Source of the DNA: Providencia sneebia DSM 19967
GTDB taxonomy: Bacteria; Pseudomonadota; Gammaproteobacteria; Enterobacterales; Enterobacteriaceae
Length of the DNA: 18,340 nucleotides
Direction: 5' to 3'
NCBI RefSeq assembly: GCF_000314895.2
Contig: NZ_CM001773.1
Coordinates: 523,881-542,220 of the forward strand
The notes below the pieces were generated by a model. It had not been told where the DNA came from, ran no database searches, and worked only from the letters and a program-made list of their open reading frames with translations. Both the position numbers and the translations under genes were made by a program. Positions 7,036 through 15,714 of the stretch are shown piece after piece (position 1 is the stretch's first letter; each line of letters opens with the position of its first letter).

Positions 7036-7710
7036 ATGATAAAATTAAAATTCTTATTTTTTTTCTTATTGGCGTTTCCCTTTGTCACTCAAGCGGGTGT
7101 TGGCTTAAGTCAAACGCGTATTATCATTGAGGGAGCTAGTCATTCGGCTTCTATTTCAGCACGAAATGAAGATGATAAACCTTATTTAGTTGCTAATTTT
7201 ATTACACAACAATTAGATAGCAAAACACCTACAGAAGGTTTATTTGTTATTACGCCTTCCATTTTTAAATTAACACCTAAACAAAGAAACATTATTAAAA
7301 TTAAGGCAATTAGCAGTAAATTTCCAAAAGACAGGGAATCCATGTACTACTTTCATTCTCGTAACATACCGGAGTTAAATGAAAATGATGGAATGAAAGT
7401 TGGCTTAGAAAATATCATTAAAGTTTTCTATCGCCCTGAAAATTTACCGATGCAACAAGAAACTGCGTTTAAAAATATAAAAATTAAAAGCACAGAAAGC
7501 GGAATTAAATTGCTGAATGACTCCCCTTATTATGTCAATTTAGCCGGGTTATTTGTTAACAGCAAACGAGTCAAATTAAACAAGAAAAATAATGTGTTAG
7601 CACCATTCTCTGAAATGAGCTATCCAAGTGAAATGAAGAATGGAACGGTTAAATGGGCTGTTATCAATGACCTTGGAGGATATGATGAATACCATGGGAC
7701 GGTCCAGTAA
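7036..7710 (+). CDS. Periplasmic fimbrial chaperone 1 (PapD-like)
   Basis: It folds pilins in the periplasm by donating its G1 strand and delivers them to the usher. The 224-residue product has a signal peptide (MIKLKFLFFFLLAFPFVTQA), then GVGLSQTRIII with the conserved subunit-anchoring Arg28, VITPSIFKLTPKQRN, the family signature DRES at residues 99-102 (FPKDRESMYYF, then IPE) and the G1-strand block IIKVFYRP with Lys129. The second immunoglobulin-like domain contains LLNDSPYYVNLAG and VKWAVINDLGG. Length is normal. The gene overlaps the start of pilin 2 by 26 bases, indicating translational coupling. The short F1-G1 loop places it with FGS-type chaperones. Confidence 0.93.
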   Translation: MIKLKFLFFFLLAFPFVTQAGVGLSQTRIIIEGASHSASISARNEDDKPYLVANFITQQLDSKTPTEGLFVITPSIFKLTPKQRNIIKIKAISSKFPKDRESMYYFHSRNIPELNENDGMKVGLENIIKVFYRPENLPMQQETAFKNIKIKSTESGIKLLNDSPYYVNLAGLFVNSKRVKLNKKNNVLAPFSEMSYPSEMKNGTVKWAVINDLGGYDEYHGTVQ

Positions 7711-8242
7711 AATAGTATTGATCTTAAGTGTTATGCTGTTTTCGAATCAAATTATTGCACTAGATGGGAAAATACAATTTAAAACCCGGATCACAAAAGG
7801 GACTTGCGAATTCGATGATAACAGTGATTTAAATAAAACTATTGACTTTAATCAAAAGGGGATGCTTATTGCATCAGAAGTCGACGGACAACCAATTAAA
7901 AAACCCATTTTAACTGAAAATTTTTCCTACACTATTATATGTAAAGATTTTGCTGAAAATACGGAGAAAAAAATAAAATCAAAACCAACGTCTTCAACAC
8001 AATTTAGCAATGGAATATTTTATGGGGTAAACGATATTACCAACACCGGTTTTTTACTTGAATCCTGTGATAAATCTAATCAAATTTGTCAGGAAGTGAA
8101 TGAAGACGGTATTTCTTCTTTTGTATCCACAAAGAGTGATTCAGTCGAAGTTAATTACCGAGTCAGTTTAGTCAAACGTGAAAATGGTGTAATGCCAGGT
8201 AATTCTAGCGCTGCTGTGACTTTTGAATTTTATCAGGATTAA
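7685..8242 (+). CDS. Minor fimbrial subunit (pilin 2)
   Basis: The ATG at 7685 is chosen because GGAGG (7675-7679) lies five bases upstream and the product then starts with a signal peptide (MNTMGRSSKIVLILSVMLFS, NQIIA). The open frame extends further upstream, but earlier starts would put extra residues before the signal peptide. The 185-residue protein has mature sequence LDGKIQFKTRITKGTCEF, typical of a pilin N-terminal extension and first cysteine. It carries four cysteines (41, 86, 128, 135), so a second disulfide beyond the canonical one is likely. The C-terminus SAAVTFEFYQD fits a pilin F strand. Low similarity to the major pilin suggests a minor, adaptor or tip role. Confidence 0.85.
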   Translation: MNTMGRSSKIVLILSVMLFSNQIIALDGKIQFKTRITKGTCEFDDNSDLNKTIDFNQKGMLIASEVDGQPIKKPILTENFSYTIICKDFAENTEKKIKSKPTSSTQFSNGIFYGVNDITNTGFLLESCDKSNQICQEVNEDGISSFVSTKSDSVEVNYRVSLVKRENGVMPGNSSAAVTFEFYQD

Positions 8243-8247
8243 ATACC

Positions 8248-8793
8248 ATGAAAAAAATAAAACAAGTATCAATCACTTTTTTAATACTTTTCATGTGGTT
8301 CCCTACAATAGTGGCAGGTGATAGCTCGGTTAGATATGAATTCTCTGTTTTATTTTTAGCAAAAACTTGTGATATTGATGTTCCATCCGAAATATTATTG
8401 GGTAATCAATTAGGTATCACCACAGCAAACGAAATTAAAAATGACAGTGTAGTCGCAGACGTGCTCATTCGGTTGAAAAATTGCAGTACCGAATCGCAAA
8501 GCACAGCCATGGTCTATTTGTCATCAGGGAATACATTGAATGGCAGTAATAATTTTTTCAATGATGATCCAAATGGCGTTATAGGGGTACAATTATTAGA
8601 TGGTAGCCGTGTCATTGATATCAATAATAACCCTTTAGGGAAACCCAGCCCAGAATCAATTATCTGGGATAATATTGAAAGCACGGGCGCTACTAAAACC
8701 ATCAATGCGAAATTGCGTTGTGCAATAGATAATTGTGATCCTAATGAAGGCGATTTCTCTGCAACATTAACTATTGGTTATTATGCCGATTAA
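8248..8793 (+). CDS. Fimbrial subunit (pilin 3)
   Basis: The 181-residue product starts with a signal peptide (MKKIKQVSITFLILFMWFPT, IVAG) followed by DSSVRYEFSVLFLAKTCDI. This corresponds to the major pilin region NATVNFNARLVAATCDV. Cys41 and Cys79 (LKNC) match the major pilin pair, and an extra pair, Cys158 and Cys163 (RCAIDNC), sits near the C-terminus. The end, FSATLTIGYYAD, resembles the major pilin ending VTFSVAYD. It lies five bases after pilin 2 with AGGA upstream. It is likely a second shaft subunit or an adaptor; which is undetermined. Confidence 0.87.
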   Translation: MKKIKQVSITFLILFMWFPTIVAGDSSVRYEFSVLFLAKTCDIDVPSEILLGNQLGITTANEIKNDSVVADVLIRLKNCSTESQSTAMVYLSSGNTLNGSNNFFNDDPNGVIGVQLLDGSRVIDINNNPLGKPSPESIIWDNIESTGATKTINAKLRCAIDNCDPNEGDFSATLTIGYYAD

Positions 8794-8811
8794 TAATATA
8801 GCGGAATTAAT

Positions 8812-9525
8812 ATGAAGAAAATGGCTAACGTTTTACTCGGATGGGTATTTATTTCCCAATGTTCATTTGCGGCTGTTTCTCTAGATCACTCAAGAGTGAT
8901 ATTTACTCAAGGTGATAAAAGTCAAAGTATTAGTGCTTATAACTCAGCGAATAAAAAATACCTTATTCAGAGTTTGGTTTTTTCTGACTTAAATGCTGAA
9001 AATGAATCAAGTCACTATTTTACGGTTATTCCACCTATCGTAAAATTGGACGAAAATTCTCATAATGCATTAAAAATTATTCCAAAAGGATTAAATGTGC
9101 TTCCATCAGATAGAGAATCTTTATTTTATTTGATGGTTAATTTTATTCCAGAGACAAAACAGCGAAATAATGATGAAAATAGTCAAGTTAATACAAAATT
9201 TAATTTATCGACAAAGATTGTCATAAAAATGTTTTATCGCCCAAAAGGCATTCAAGGAAATATAAAAGACGATATAAATAAACTGACGGTTAAGCAGTCT
9301 GGGAATAAAATTATTATTAATAACCCTTCTCCTTACCATTATACATTGATTAATATAAAAATGGACGGTGCGCTTTATCGCAGTGATAGAGCACCAATGG
9401 TCTCTCCTTTTTCTACCTTTGAGATACCCATAAACAAAAAATTATCGAAGTTAGAGTGGAGCATAATTAATGATTATGGTGGGGAAACTGCCTTAAATCC
9501 GGTGATATTCGGAGGAACTCAATAA
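8812..9525 (+). CDS. Periplasmic fimbrial chaperone 2 (PapD-like)
   Basis: The 237-residue protein has a signal peptide (MKKMANVLLGWVFISQCSFA), AVSLDHSRVIFTQGDKSQS with the conserved Arg near residue 28, VIPPIVKLD, the DRES signature at residues 100-103 (LPSDRESLFYL, then FIPE), and the G1 strand IVIKMFYRP at about 136-144. Domain two includes INNPSPYHYTLINIKMDGA and LEWSIINDYGG. It resembles chaperone 1 more than chaperone 3. An insertion of polar residues at about 115-130 (KQRNNDENSQVN) lengthens the F1-G1 loop. Its stop overlaps the start of chaperone 3 by one base (TAATG). Confidence 0.93.
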   Translation: MKKMANVLLGWVFISQCSFAAVSLDHSRVIFTQGDKSQSISAYNSANKKYLIQSLVFSDLNAENESSHYFTVIPPIVKLDENSHNALKIIPKGLNVLPSDRESLFYLMVNFIPETKQRNNDENSQVNTKFNLSTKIVIKMFYRPKGIQGNIKDDINKLTVKQSGNKIIINNPSPYHYTLINIKMDGALYRSDRAPMVSPFSTFEIPINKKLSKLEWSIINDYGGETALNPVIFGGTQ

Positions 9526-10274
9526 TGACAAAGAATCAATTAGTTGGGCTATTTCTTTTTTGTATTTGCTTCCCAATATTGGGATTAGCAAACTCATCGA
9601 CAGGCTTTGACTTTCCACTCAAACGATATGTTTATAATGAAAGCGATACTGGCGGCATCAGTGTTGATATGAAAAATAATAATGATAATGATTATTTAAT
9701 GGAAGCTTGGATAGCAAATGCTGATAATGAAACATTGCTACCCATAGAAAAGAAAGAAACTGACATTGTTCCTTTTATTATTTTACCACCATTAAAACAA
9801 ATGATGGTTGGCTCTCAAGTATCTTGGAATGTACGACGCATTGGCGCTCAAATTAATGGTATTAATATGCCACAAGACAGAGAGAGCCTCTTTTGGATTG
9901 GTATTAGAGGGATCCCGAGTGAAGAAAAAATAAAAGAAGAAAATCGGGTTCAACTTAATATTATCCCTAATTTCTACTTTAAATTATTGTATCGCCCTAA
10001 AAAAATTGAAGGTTTAAAAACAAGAGATTTAACGAAACAAGTGAAATTAACACGAGAGAATCAGACGCTAACTATAGAAAATCCGACGCCCTTTTATTTA
10101 ACATTTGATTATTTAACGGTAGCAGGAAATGCCATTAAAAATGGTGAACGACAAATAACATTAATACCGTTTTCAACAAAGAAAATAACGCTGCCAAGTC
10201 AGAAAGCAGGGGTAATTGAGTGGCGTTTTACGGATGAATATCTGATTGAATTAAATAAAAATTCATTAAATTAA
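9525..10274 (+). CDS. Periplasmic fimbrial chaperone 3 (PapD-like, divergent)
   Basis: The 249-residue product carries a signal peptide (MTKNQLVGLFLFCICFPILG, LA) and the mature start NSSTGFDFPLKRYVYNES, with the anchoring Arg at about residue 34. It retains the typical DYLMEAWI, PFIILPPLKQM, DRES at 118-121 (MPQDRESLFWIGIRGIP) and FYFKLLYRP at about 151-158. Domain two has IENPTPFYLTFDYLTV and IEWRFTDEY. It is more divergent from the other two chaperones than they are from each other, so it may serve a specialised subunit such as the adhesin or the minor pilin. GGAGG precedes the start by 9 bases. The stop lies within a tandem TTAAA repeat. Confidence 0.92.
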   Translation: MTKNQLVGLFLFCICFPILGLANSSTGFDFPLKRYVYNESDTGGISVDMKNNNDNDYLMEAWIANADNETLLPIEKKETDIVPFIILPPLKQMMVGSQVSWNVRRIGAQINGINMPQDRESLFWIGIRGIPSEEKIKEENRVQLNIIPNFYFKLLYRPKKIEGLKTRDLTKQVKLTRENQTLTIENPTPFYLTFDYLTVAGNAIKNGERQITLIPFSTKKITLPSQKAGVIEWRFTDEYLIELNKNSLN

Positions 10275-10285
10275 ATTAAATTAAA
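10266..10285. repeat. TTAAA tandem repeat (four copies)
   Basis: Four perfect copies of the pentamer TTAAA span the last codons and stop of chaperone 3 and the gap before the usher gene. Slippage would change the chaperone tail by very few residues and alter spacing to the usher, so any effect would be mild. Confidence 0.9.
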
Positions 10286-10329
10286 TAAAATATTATTAAC
10301 AATAACCATTGATGATGAAGGGTGATTTT

Positions 10330-12891
10330 ATGAAAAAAATTCAAATAATAGCATTAGAGGTAATTGCATGTTGTTATGTAATTACCTCTAATGCTCTTGC
10401 TCACGCTGAATCTTACTTCGATCCTGGCTTATTAATGCATGGTAGTGGTATTGATATCAATCAAATTGATTTAAACAGTTTTACTAAAAATAATACATTA
10501 ACGCCTGGTAATTATGATGTCGCCGTTAACGTGAATTTGATCCCTTCGGGAGAGCACAACCTTACCTTTGCCAAAAATGGAGAGGATCAAGTTTCCCCCA
10601 TTTTTACTGTCGAGCAATTGAAGACATTTGGTATTAATATTTCTGCGGTTCCTCGCTTAAGAGACTTAGCCGGTGATGTTGAAATCGCAACATTATCTGA
10701 TTATATCACTGATGCTTCAGTAAGCTTTGATGTGCAAACACTGACGGTCAATTTGTCTATTCCACAAATTGCGATGATGCCCGATTTCGCCGGTTATGTT
10801 CCGCCAGAGGCTCGTGATGATGGGGTGACGGCATTGATGATGAATTATATATTTAACTACAATAACAACCGTCAGCTTTCTAAATACCATCAAAAATCAA
10901 GTCATTTTGATTCCATTTTTACGAATATTAATGCGGGTATTAACGTTGGTGCATGGCGCTTAAGAACAAGTTACTTATACAACTACAGTAAAAATAGTGG
11001 CTCATCCAGCATCAGTAATTCTGATTTCTCTAATACTTATGTATACAGAACGATTAATGCGATTAAATCGACCTTAAAAGCCGGTGAAATTTCATCAGAT
11101 GGTGCGATTTTTGATTCTATTCCAATGAAAGGTGTCAGTCTAAAATCAAACCAAAACCTAAATCCCAACAACATGCAAGGCTATGCACCTATTGTTGAGG
11201 GATTCGCAAACTCGAATGCGACAGTGACTGTACGCCAAAATGGTAATGTTGTTTACCAAACATTCGTTGCCCCCGGCAGATTTGCGATCAGAGATATTCC
11301 GGCTAGTGGCTTAGCGGGAGATATGGAAGTCACCATTGAAGAAGAAAATGGTAAGCAAACTGTCTATACCCAAGCTTATTCATCATTACCTATGATGGAA
11401 AGGCAGGGAGCGTATAACTATGAGGTTATTGCTGGCCGCTATGATGGTGGGATCACGACTGATTCCAAGAGAGACACATTTGCCTTAGGCACCTTCAGTG
11501 TTGGTTTGCCTTACAACATAACTACCTATGGTGGCTTGTTAGTTTCTAATGGGTATCACTCAATGGTGGGTGGTGTCGGGCTTTCATTAGGAATACTGGG
11601 GGCTTTATCGACCGACGTCACTCATTCTGATGCGAAATTTTCGGATCAGCACTTAAAAGGACAATCTTATCGTATTCGTTATTCAAAAAGCTTACTTTCA
11701 ACAGGAACATCATTTGACTTAACTGCATTGCGTTATACGACAGAGAATTTCTATTCATTCTCTGACTATAACACTGCCGATTATGATATTAAAGATGGTT
11801 TAGCGCCTTGGATAGGCTCAAGGCAGCGTTATAGTTTCCAAACATCAATTAGTCAGTCCTTTGATTCTTATGGCTCTTTATCTCTCAGAGCGGTAAAAAA
11901 TACCTATTGGGGCGGGCAAAGCTCAAATACCTCGGTTGGCATGTCATACAATAATAACTACAAAGGTGTGTCTTACAGCTTAAGTTATACCATTGACAGA
12001 ATAAAAAGTTATAATAATTCATGGCCTGAAAACCGGGTAATTTCATTCAACATTTCTGTGCCTTTAAGATTACTGACCAATAGTGATATGGCGCAAACCA
12101 TGAATGCACGTTACGGCATCAATGTTGATAACCATGGCGAAACCCGAAGTCAAGTCGGCTTGAGCGGTAGTGCGCTGGAAAATAAATTTAGTTATGGTTT
12201 ATACCAAAACTATAACAGCCAAAACAGTAATTATGGTGGTAGCGTAAACGGGACATATTCTGCAGATAACTCGACTTTATCTGCGGGCTATAGTTATTCT
12301 GATTCAAATAGAACAATTAATGCCAGTATGAGTGGCGGGGTAATCGCACACTCGGATGGTATCACATTATCCCCGAATATTGGTGACACCATCGCTATTA
12401 TCACGGCGGATGGCGCTAGAGGCACACAACTCACAACGGGCGCTAAGTTTGACTACTTTGGGAATGCGATCATTCCACAATTAACGAGTAATGCAGCTAA
12501 CCAGATTTCGGTTAACGTCAATACATTGCCAGATGATATTACCTTTAAAGATACTTCAATGATGGTGTACCCAACTGAAGGGGCTATCATCAAACGCCAT
12601 TTCAAAACTAAAATGGGTTATCAAGCCATCATTAATATAAGTCCAGCAGGTAAACGACCACCATTTGGGGCTATTGCCACACTCATCTCAAGCGATAGAG
12701 AGGATGAGATTAATACCGGTATTGTTGGCTCTAATAATCAGTTATATATGAGTGGATTACCTGACTCAGGAAAACTGGATATCAAATGGGGCAATCAAGG
12801 TGGTCAATGTACAATTCACTATGCCTCATTAGAACGCATTGAAATAACAGCTGACTCACCCGTGCGGACACTAACGGCCGAATGTCAATAA
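10330..12891 (+). CDS. Outer-membrane fimbrial usher (FimD/PapC family)
   Basis: The usher is the outer-membrane pore that receives chaperone-subunit complexes and assembles and exports the pilus. ATG 10330 is chosen over 10309 because AAGGGTGA lies just upstream and the signal peptide then begins MKKIQIIALEVIACCYVITS and ends NALA. The 853-residue length is normal. The N-terminal targeting domain contains YFDPGLLMHGSGIDINQIDL and PGNYDVAVNVN. The plug region starts at about residue 283 with GYAPIVEGFANSNATVTV and VAPGRFAIRDIPASG. Many alternating barrel strands follow, and the C-terminal domains include the conserved GQCTIHYA and terminal AEC. Oddly, the signal-peptide core holds a glutamate (Glu10), encoded within a long inverted repeat. 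It is the last plus-strand gene of the operon. Confidence 0.96.
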   Translation: MKKIQIIALEVIACCYVITSNALAHAESYFDPGLLMHGSGIDINQIDLNSFTKNNTLTPGNYDVAVNVNLIPSGEHNLTFAKNGEDQVSPIFTVEQLKTFGINISAVPRLRDLAGDVEIATLSDYITDASVSFDVQTLTVNLSIPQIAMMPDFAGYVPPEARDDGVTALMMNYIFNYNNNRQLSKYHQKSSHFDSIFTNINAGINVGAWRLRTSYLYNYSKNSGSSSISNSDFSNTYVYRTINAIKSTLKAGEISSDGAIFDSIPMKGVSLKSNQNLNPNNMQGYAPIVEGFANSNATVTVRQNGNVVYQTFVAPGRFAIRDIPASGLAGDMEVTIEEENGKQTVYTQAYSSLPMMERQGAYNYEVIAGRYDGGITTDSKRDTFALGTFSVGLPYNITTYGGLLVSNGYHSMVGGVGLSLGILGALSTDVTHSDAKFSDQHLKGQSYRIRYSKSLLSTGTSFDLTALRYTTENFYSFSDYNTADYDIKDGLAPWIGSRQRYSFQTSISQSFDSYGSLSLRAVKNTYWGGQSSNTSVGMSYNNNYKGVSYSLSYTIDRIKSYNNSWPENRVISFNISVPLRLLTNSDMAQTMNARYGINVDNHGETRSQVGLSGSALENKFSYGLYQNYNSQNSNYGGSVNGTYSADNSTLSAGYSYSDSNRTINASMSGGVIAHSDGITLSPNIGDTIAIITADGARGTQLTTGAKFDYFGNAIIPQLTSNAANQISVNVNTLPDDITFKDTSMMVYPTEGAIIKRHFKTKMGYQAIINISPAGKRPPFGAIATLISSDREDEINTGIVGSNNQLYMSGLPDSGKLDIKWGNQGGQCTIHYASLERIEITADSPVRTLTAECQ
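10350..10395 (+). repeat. Near-perfect 20-bp inverted repeat inside usher signal-peptide codons
   Basis: Left arm 10350-10369 begins AGCATTAGAGGTAATT and right arm 10380-10395 reads AATTACCTCTAATGCT, a perfect 16-bp match. Four more pairs (one G-U in RNA) extend the stem inward to a 6-nt GTTGTT loop at 10370-10375. The mRNA would form a very stable hairpin starting 20 nt after the start codon. Confidence 0.93.
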
Positions 12892-12934
12892 GGGTGATGT
12901 ATTCTCGTATTGATAGGAAAGCCCACTAAAAATT

Positions 12935-12951
12935 AGCGTCTTATCGACGCT
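12935..12951 (+). terminator. Weak hairpin after the usher gene
   Basis: AGCGTC (12935-12940) pairs with GACGCT (12946-12951) over a 5-nt loop, 44 bp after the usher stop. There is no real T-run afterwards (TAATATCC), so it may only stabilise the transcript end. Confidence 0.35.
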
Positions 12952-13303
12952 TAATATCCACGAGATAATTAAAAATCGGAATTCTTTTAGCATATTGGTT
13001 TAAATAATTTACCAACCAATAAAGTGATCGCTATATTTAAGTCTCTGTGACAGAAGTTATTTATTCTTTGATTTCATTGTCTCACTATTCTTTATAATAT
13101 CATGAAAGATCGTATTGTTATTTTGACAATATGATTGATATCGTGCTTGTGTTAACTGGCGTGTAAAATAAGGGCGAAAGAATATATATTGATACGTTTA
13201 TTTGATAATAGATATTACCGTGATGCTCAAAGGGAAATTCTGTTGTGTGTCATACCATAATCTAAAACGCCATCAAATAGATGACAAAAAAATGATGGAA
13301 GAC

Positions 13304-13335
13304 CTGAAGCGGCCTTAAAAAGAAGGCCGCTTCAG
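13304..13335. terminator. GC-rich hairpin between convergent genes (probable bidirectional terminator)
   Basis: CTGAAGCGGCCTT (13304-13316) and AAGGCCGCTTCAG (13323-13335) form a perfect 13-bp stem with a 6-nt loop. It lies about 410 bp after the usher and 97 bp beyond the adhesin stop. The T-tracts on both sides are weak, but stem strength and position between convergent genes support termination in both directions. Confidence 0.7.
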
Positions 13336-13431
13336 AATTTAAAGAGGGTGACTTTGATATTTATCGCATTAAGGTGTGGTGGCAGTATTAATCATTTATT
13401 ATATGATTTTAATATGAATCTATTTTTGAGT

Positions 13432-14592
13432 TTATTCAACCAGAAAACTGACATCTAAGCTTCCTCGATATCCACCAGGGGCTATTTTTCCATTGACACA
13501 TAACGCAAAGTTTAACCCTTGTACAAAATTTTTACCTGTTGTGCTAACCAATTGTTTACTTTCGGTATAATCCAAAGCTTTTGATGAATTGGGCTCACAA
13601 ACTTTATCGCCTTTGGCATCTGTTCCAATAGATGTTGCGATATAAGGCAAATCTTCAGCGTTCCCACTGACGGGAGCCAATGTCATCCCCATGTGATTTC
13701 CTGGATCTAACATGTTATTAGGTTTAATAGATATAAAGTAATTACTACCTCTATTGACACAACTGACATTCAGTTGTGCGAGGGCATTCGCTAAACTCGT
13801 TGGTTTTTGGTACGTTCCTGCAAGTTGAGTACCAAAATCAATGTTTGTATTCGTAATGGAGGATACCTGACAGGTATCGATGACAAAAACACCTAAATCT
13901 TGATATTCTTCAATAAATGTATTTTTATATAGGTCCGAAGAAACACCAGAATAAGGATTGACTCTGTGAATCATAATTAATCGGTCCTTTGCAAAAAATC
14001 GACCTTTTTTTAATTTACTAGGTGCATATGCAGAAAAACTGGTAATGGTACCGGTGTAGTCTAATTCTTGTGAATCAAAAAAACCATCAGCACCAGCTCG
14101 TGGTTTTAGTCCGAAGGAAAACGGGCCTATGTCAACATTATTTTGAGGTACCAGATATATATCTGATGTCTTAGAGACAACTTTGGAGTTTTTAAGGGTA
14201 ACCGATGAGGTTGTCAGTACTGAATGTTGATTCTTAAGTTTATAGTAAGTACCACTAAATGTACCATTAATTAATAAAACTATTTTATTATTGCTGTCAT
14301 TTTCATTAACGAGCGTAATACCATATGCCTTTTCTGGTGCGTAGTATGTAAAGTCGAGTGCTGGATGCGTATCCCATGTTATCAGCTCCATAACAGGAAA
14401 TTCAGCGAAAAGTTGCGGGGTCATTATGTAGCCTTGGGCAGAGGTAGTCCGTACAGGCGGAGATACCTCACCTAAATATCCTCTACTTCCTACTGCTATG
14501 CGTAAATTATCTGCATATGTTATTGGAGAAAGGGAGCTGGTAGATAATAATATAGTCCCTATTATATAACGCATATTTTTTATATTCACCAT
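13432..14592 (-). CDS. Two-domain fimbrial tip adhesin-like protein
   Basis: The 386-residue product has a signal peptide (MVNIKNMRYIIGTILLSTSS, then LSPITYA) cleaved before DNLRIAVG. Residues about 28-235 form a cysteine-free, beta-rich domain (GYIMTPQLFAEFPVMELITW, IVLLINGTFSGTYYKL) suited to a receptor-binding lectin. Residues from about 238 contain four cysteines (241, 278, 332, 365), with DTCQVSS and LNVSCVNRG as in pilins, and a final GYRGSLDVSFLVE strand as in a subunit accepted by chaperone and usher. This two-domain layout is that of FimH-like tip adhesins, though I see no family match for the binding domain. It is about twice pilin length. Unusually it is convergent with the fimbrial operon and must have its own promoter; TATACT at 14631-14636 (minus) is a candidate -10. 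Receptor unknown. Confidence 0.83.
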   Translation of the reverse strand: MVNIKNMRYIIGTILLSTSSLSPITYADNLRIAVGSRGYLGEVSPPVRTTSAQGYIMTPQLFAEFPVMELITWDTHPALDFTYYAPEKAYGITLVNENDSNNKIVLLINGTFSGTYYKLKNQHSVLTTSSVTLKNSKVVSKTSDIYLVPQNNVDIGPFSFGLKPRAGADGFFDSQELDYTGTITSFSAYAPSKLKKGRFFAKDRLIMIHRVNPYSGVSSDLYKNTFIEEYQDLGVFVIDTCQVSSITNTNIDFGTQLAGTYQKPTSLANALAQLNVSCVNRGSNYFISIKPNNMLDPGNHMGMTLAPVSGNAEDLPYIATSIGTDAKGDKVCEPNSSKALDYTESKQLVSTTGKNFVQGLNFALCVNGKIAPGGYRGSLDVSFLVE

Positions 14593-15051
14593 TTCACCAC
14601 CATTATTACTTTTGATTCACTTTAATGAGAAGTATACACGATACTATTACTCTATTTATGATTCTGTACGATATATATTCAATTTAATTGTAACGATATG
14701 TTTCTTTTTTTGAATATCATAAATGGCTAGGTATTCTTTATTTTACTCGGTGAAAGAAAATTCATTTTTCACTGCTCAGATAAATCAATGAACTGACCAT
14801 AAAAAGGTTTTTCGTCCATGCTGTAATGTTGGGGACTTATTTAGCGGTACGATTAGGCACAATTAAATGGAGTGTTTATGAAAAAAGATTAAATTAAATA
14901 GTCTCTAAGTTTAGTGGCCACGACAATAATTATCTTAACGGTATGTCGCCAATCATTTAATAAGGGAAATCTCATTTAGGGCATCTCAGAATTCTAGGTG
15001 GTTAATCAATACGTAGGTATGTTGAATGGGGTATTTGTGATATATTGACCT
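14593..15051. other. Intergenic region upstream of adhesin gene and downstream of ibrB
   Basis: No convincing gene. The adhesin-proximal 50 bp hold a TATACT -10 candidate (minus strand, 14631-14636). I found no clear terminator for the leftward ibrB transcript, so readthrough into the adhesin gene is possible. A GGAGTG-ATG at about 14871-14880 leads only to MKKD and a stop. Confidence 0.4.
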
Positions 15052-15690
15052 CTATTCTACACTCCAAGCTTCAGTATAACGGGAATCTTTAAAGAGTGCA
15101 GATAACCCACTGATTTGTTTTAGTCTTAATACTTCATCAGGCTGCATTCCTAACTCTTGTGCGATTTTTTTGTCGTCCCATCCGAGCTGATAAAGATCAC
15201 AAACAATTTCGGACATTGCGGCAACAGTATGTTGCCCACGAGCGCGGTTATGCCTAATCGTGCTAGCCATTTGTTTTTTTAAATCATCAAATGTCATAAT
15301 GGAAATAGGAATATAGCCATTTAGTCTTTCATTGAGTTTTGTATGACCACTGGAAATATAACGATGATAACCATCAATAATTTGCCACTTTATTTTATCA
15401 TCTGAATGAGCGCCTGCGGGTAATACAACAATAGGTTGAGTAAATCCGTCTCTTTCTAATGAAACTTCAAGAAGTTTTTTTTCTTTTGATGACATTACAT
15501 TCGGATTGTAGTTATTTGTTTCTAAGCTATTGCGCTTAATCCAAATAACACAATCAACAGGTTCTTGATGGAAGGGACTTTCTGTATGTAAAAAGTATTT
15601 TAATCGATTAATAGCTGAGATTTTATCGGCACTAGATAAGGTTGCAAGGTAAGTTTTTAATTCCGAAAAAATATCTTCAATAGAATTCAT
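15052..15690 (-). CDS. ibrB: IbrB/YbdM-like ParB-domain regulator
   Basis: The 212-residue protein belongs to the ParB/sulfiredoxin-like IbrB family. Seen in it are LERDGFTQPIVVLP at about 78-91, WQIIDGYHRYISSG at 102-115 (the ParB-box-like G-Y/E-HR motif), TIRHNRARGQH at 144-154, and a helix-turn-helix-like segment WDDKKIAQELGMQPDEVLRL at 171-190. Together with IbrA it is known in E. coli as an activator of the eib immunoglobulin-binding adhesin genes; E. coli K-12 has the homologous pair YbdN/YbdM. GGAGAC lies five bases before the ATG. It follows ibrA with a short gap and is almost certainly co-transcribed. Here it may regulate surface structures such as the neighbouring adhesin and fimbriae; that is inference. 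Confidence 0.88.
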   Translation of the reverse strand: MNSIEDIFSELKTYLATLSSADKISAINRLKYFLHTESPFHQEPVDCVIWIKRNSLETNNYNPNVMSSKEKKLLEVSLERDGFTQPIVVLPAGAHSDDKIKWQIIDGYHRYISSGHTKLNERLNGYIPISIMTFDDLKKQMASTIRHNRARGQHTVAAMSEIVCDLYQLGWDDKKIAQELGMQPDEVLRLKQISGLSALFKDSRYTEAWSVE

Positions 15691-15714
15691 ATTGTCTCCA
15701 TAACATAATAAAAT

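Larger units (their letters stand above)
12892..13431. other. Intergenic region between convergent usher and adhesin genes
   Basis: About 540 bp with two hairpins (listed separately) and no convincing gene. A 31-codon frame at 13223-13318 (MLKGKFCCVSYHNLKRHQID..., ending in KRP) runs into the second hairpin; it has no clear ribosome-binding site and I do not recognise it, so it may be chance or a relic. The length is unusual if the adhesin gene was once directly downstream of the usher. Confidence 0.5.

Noticed and set aside
13223..13318. A 31-codon frame ending in the terminator stem.
   Set aside because: Too short, no clear ribosome-binding site and no recognised similarity; recorded only within the intergenic note.
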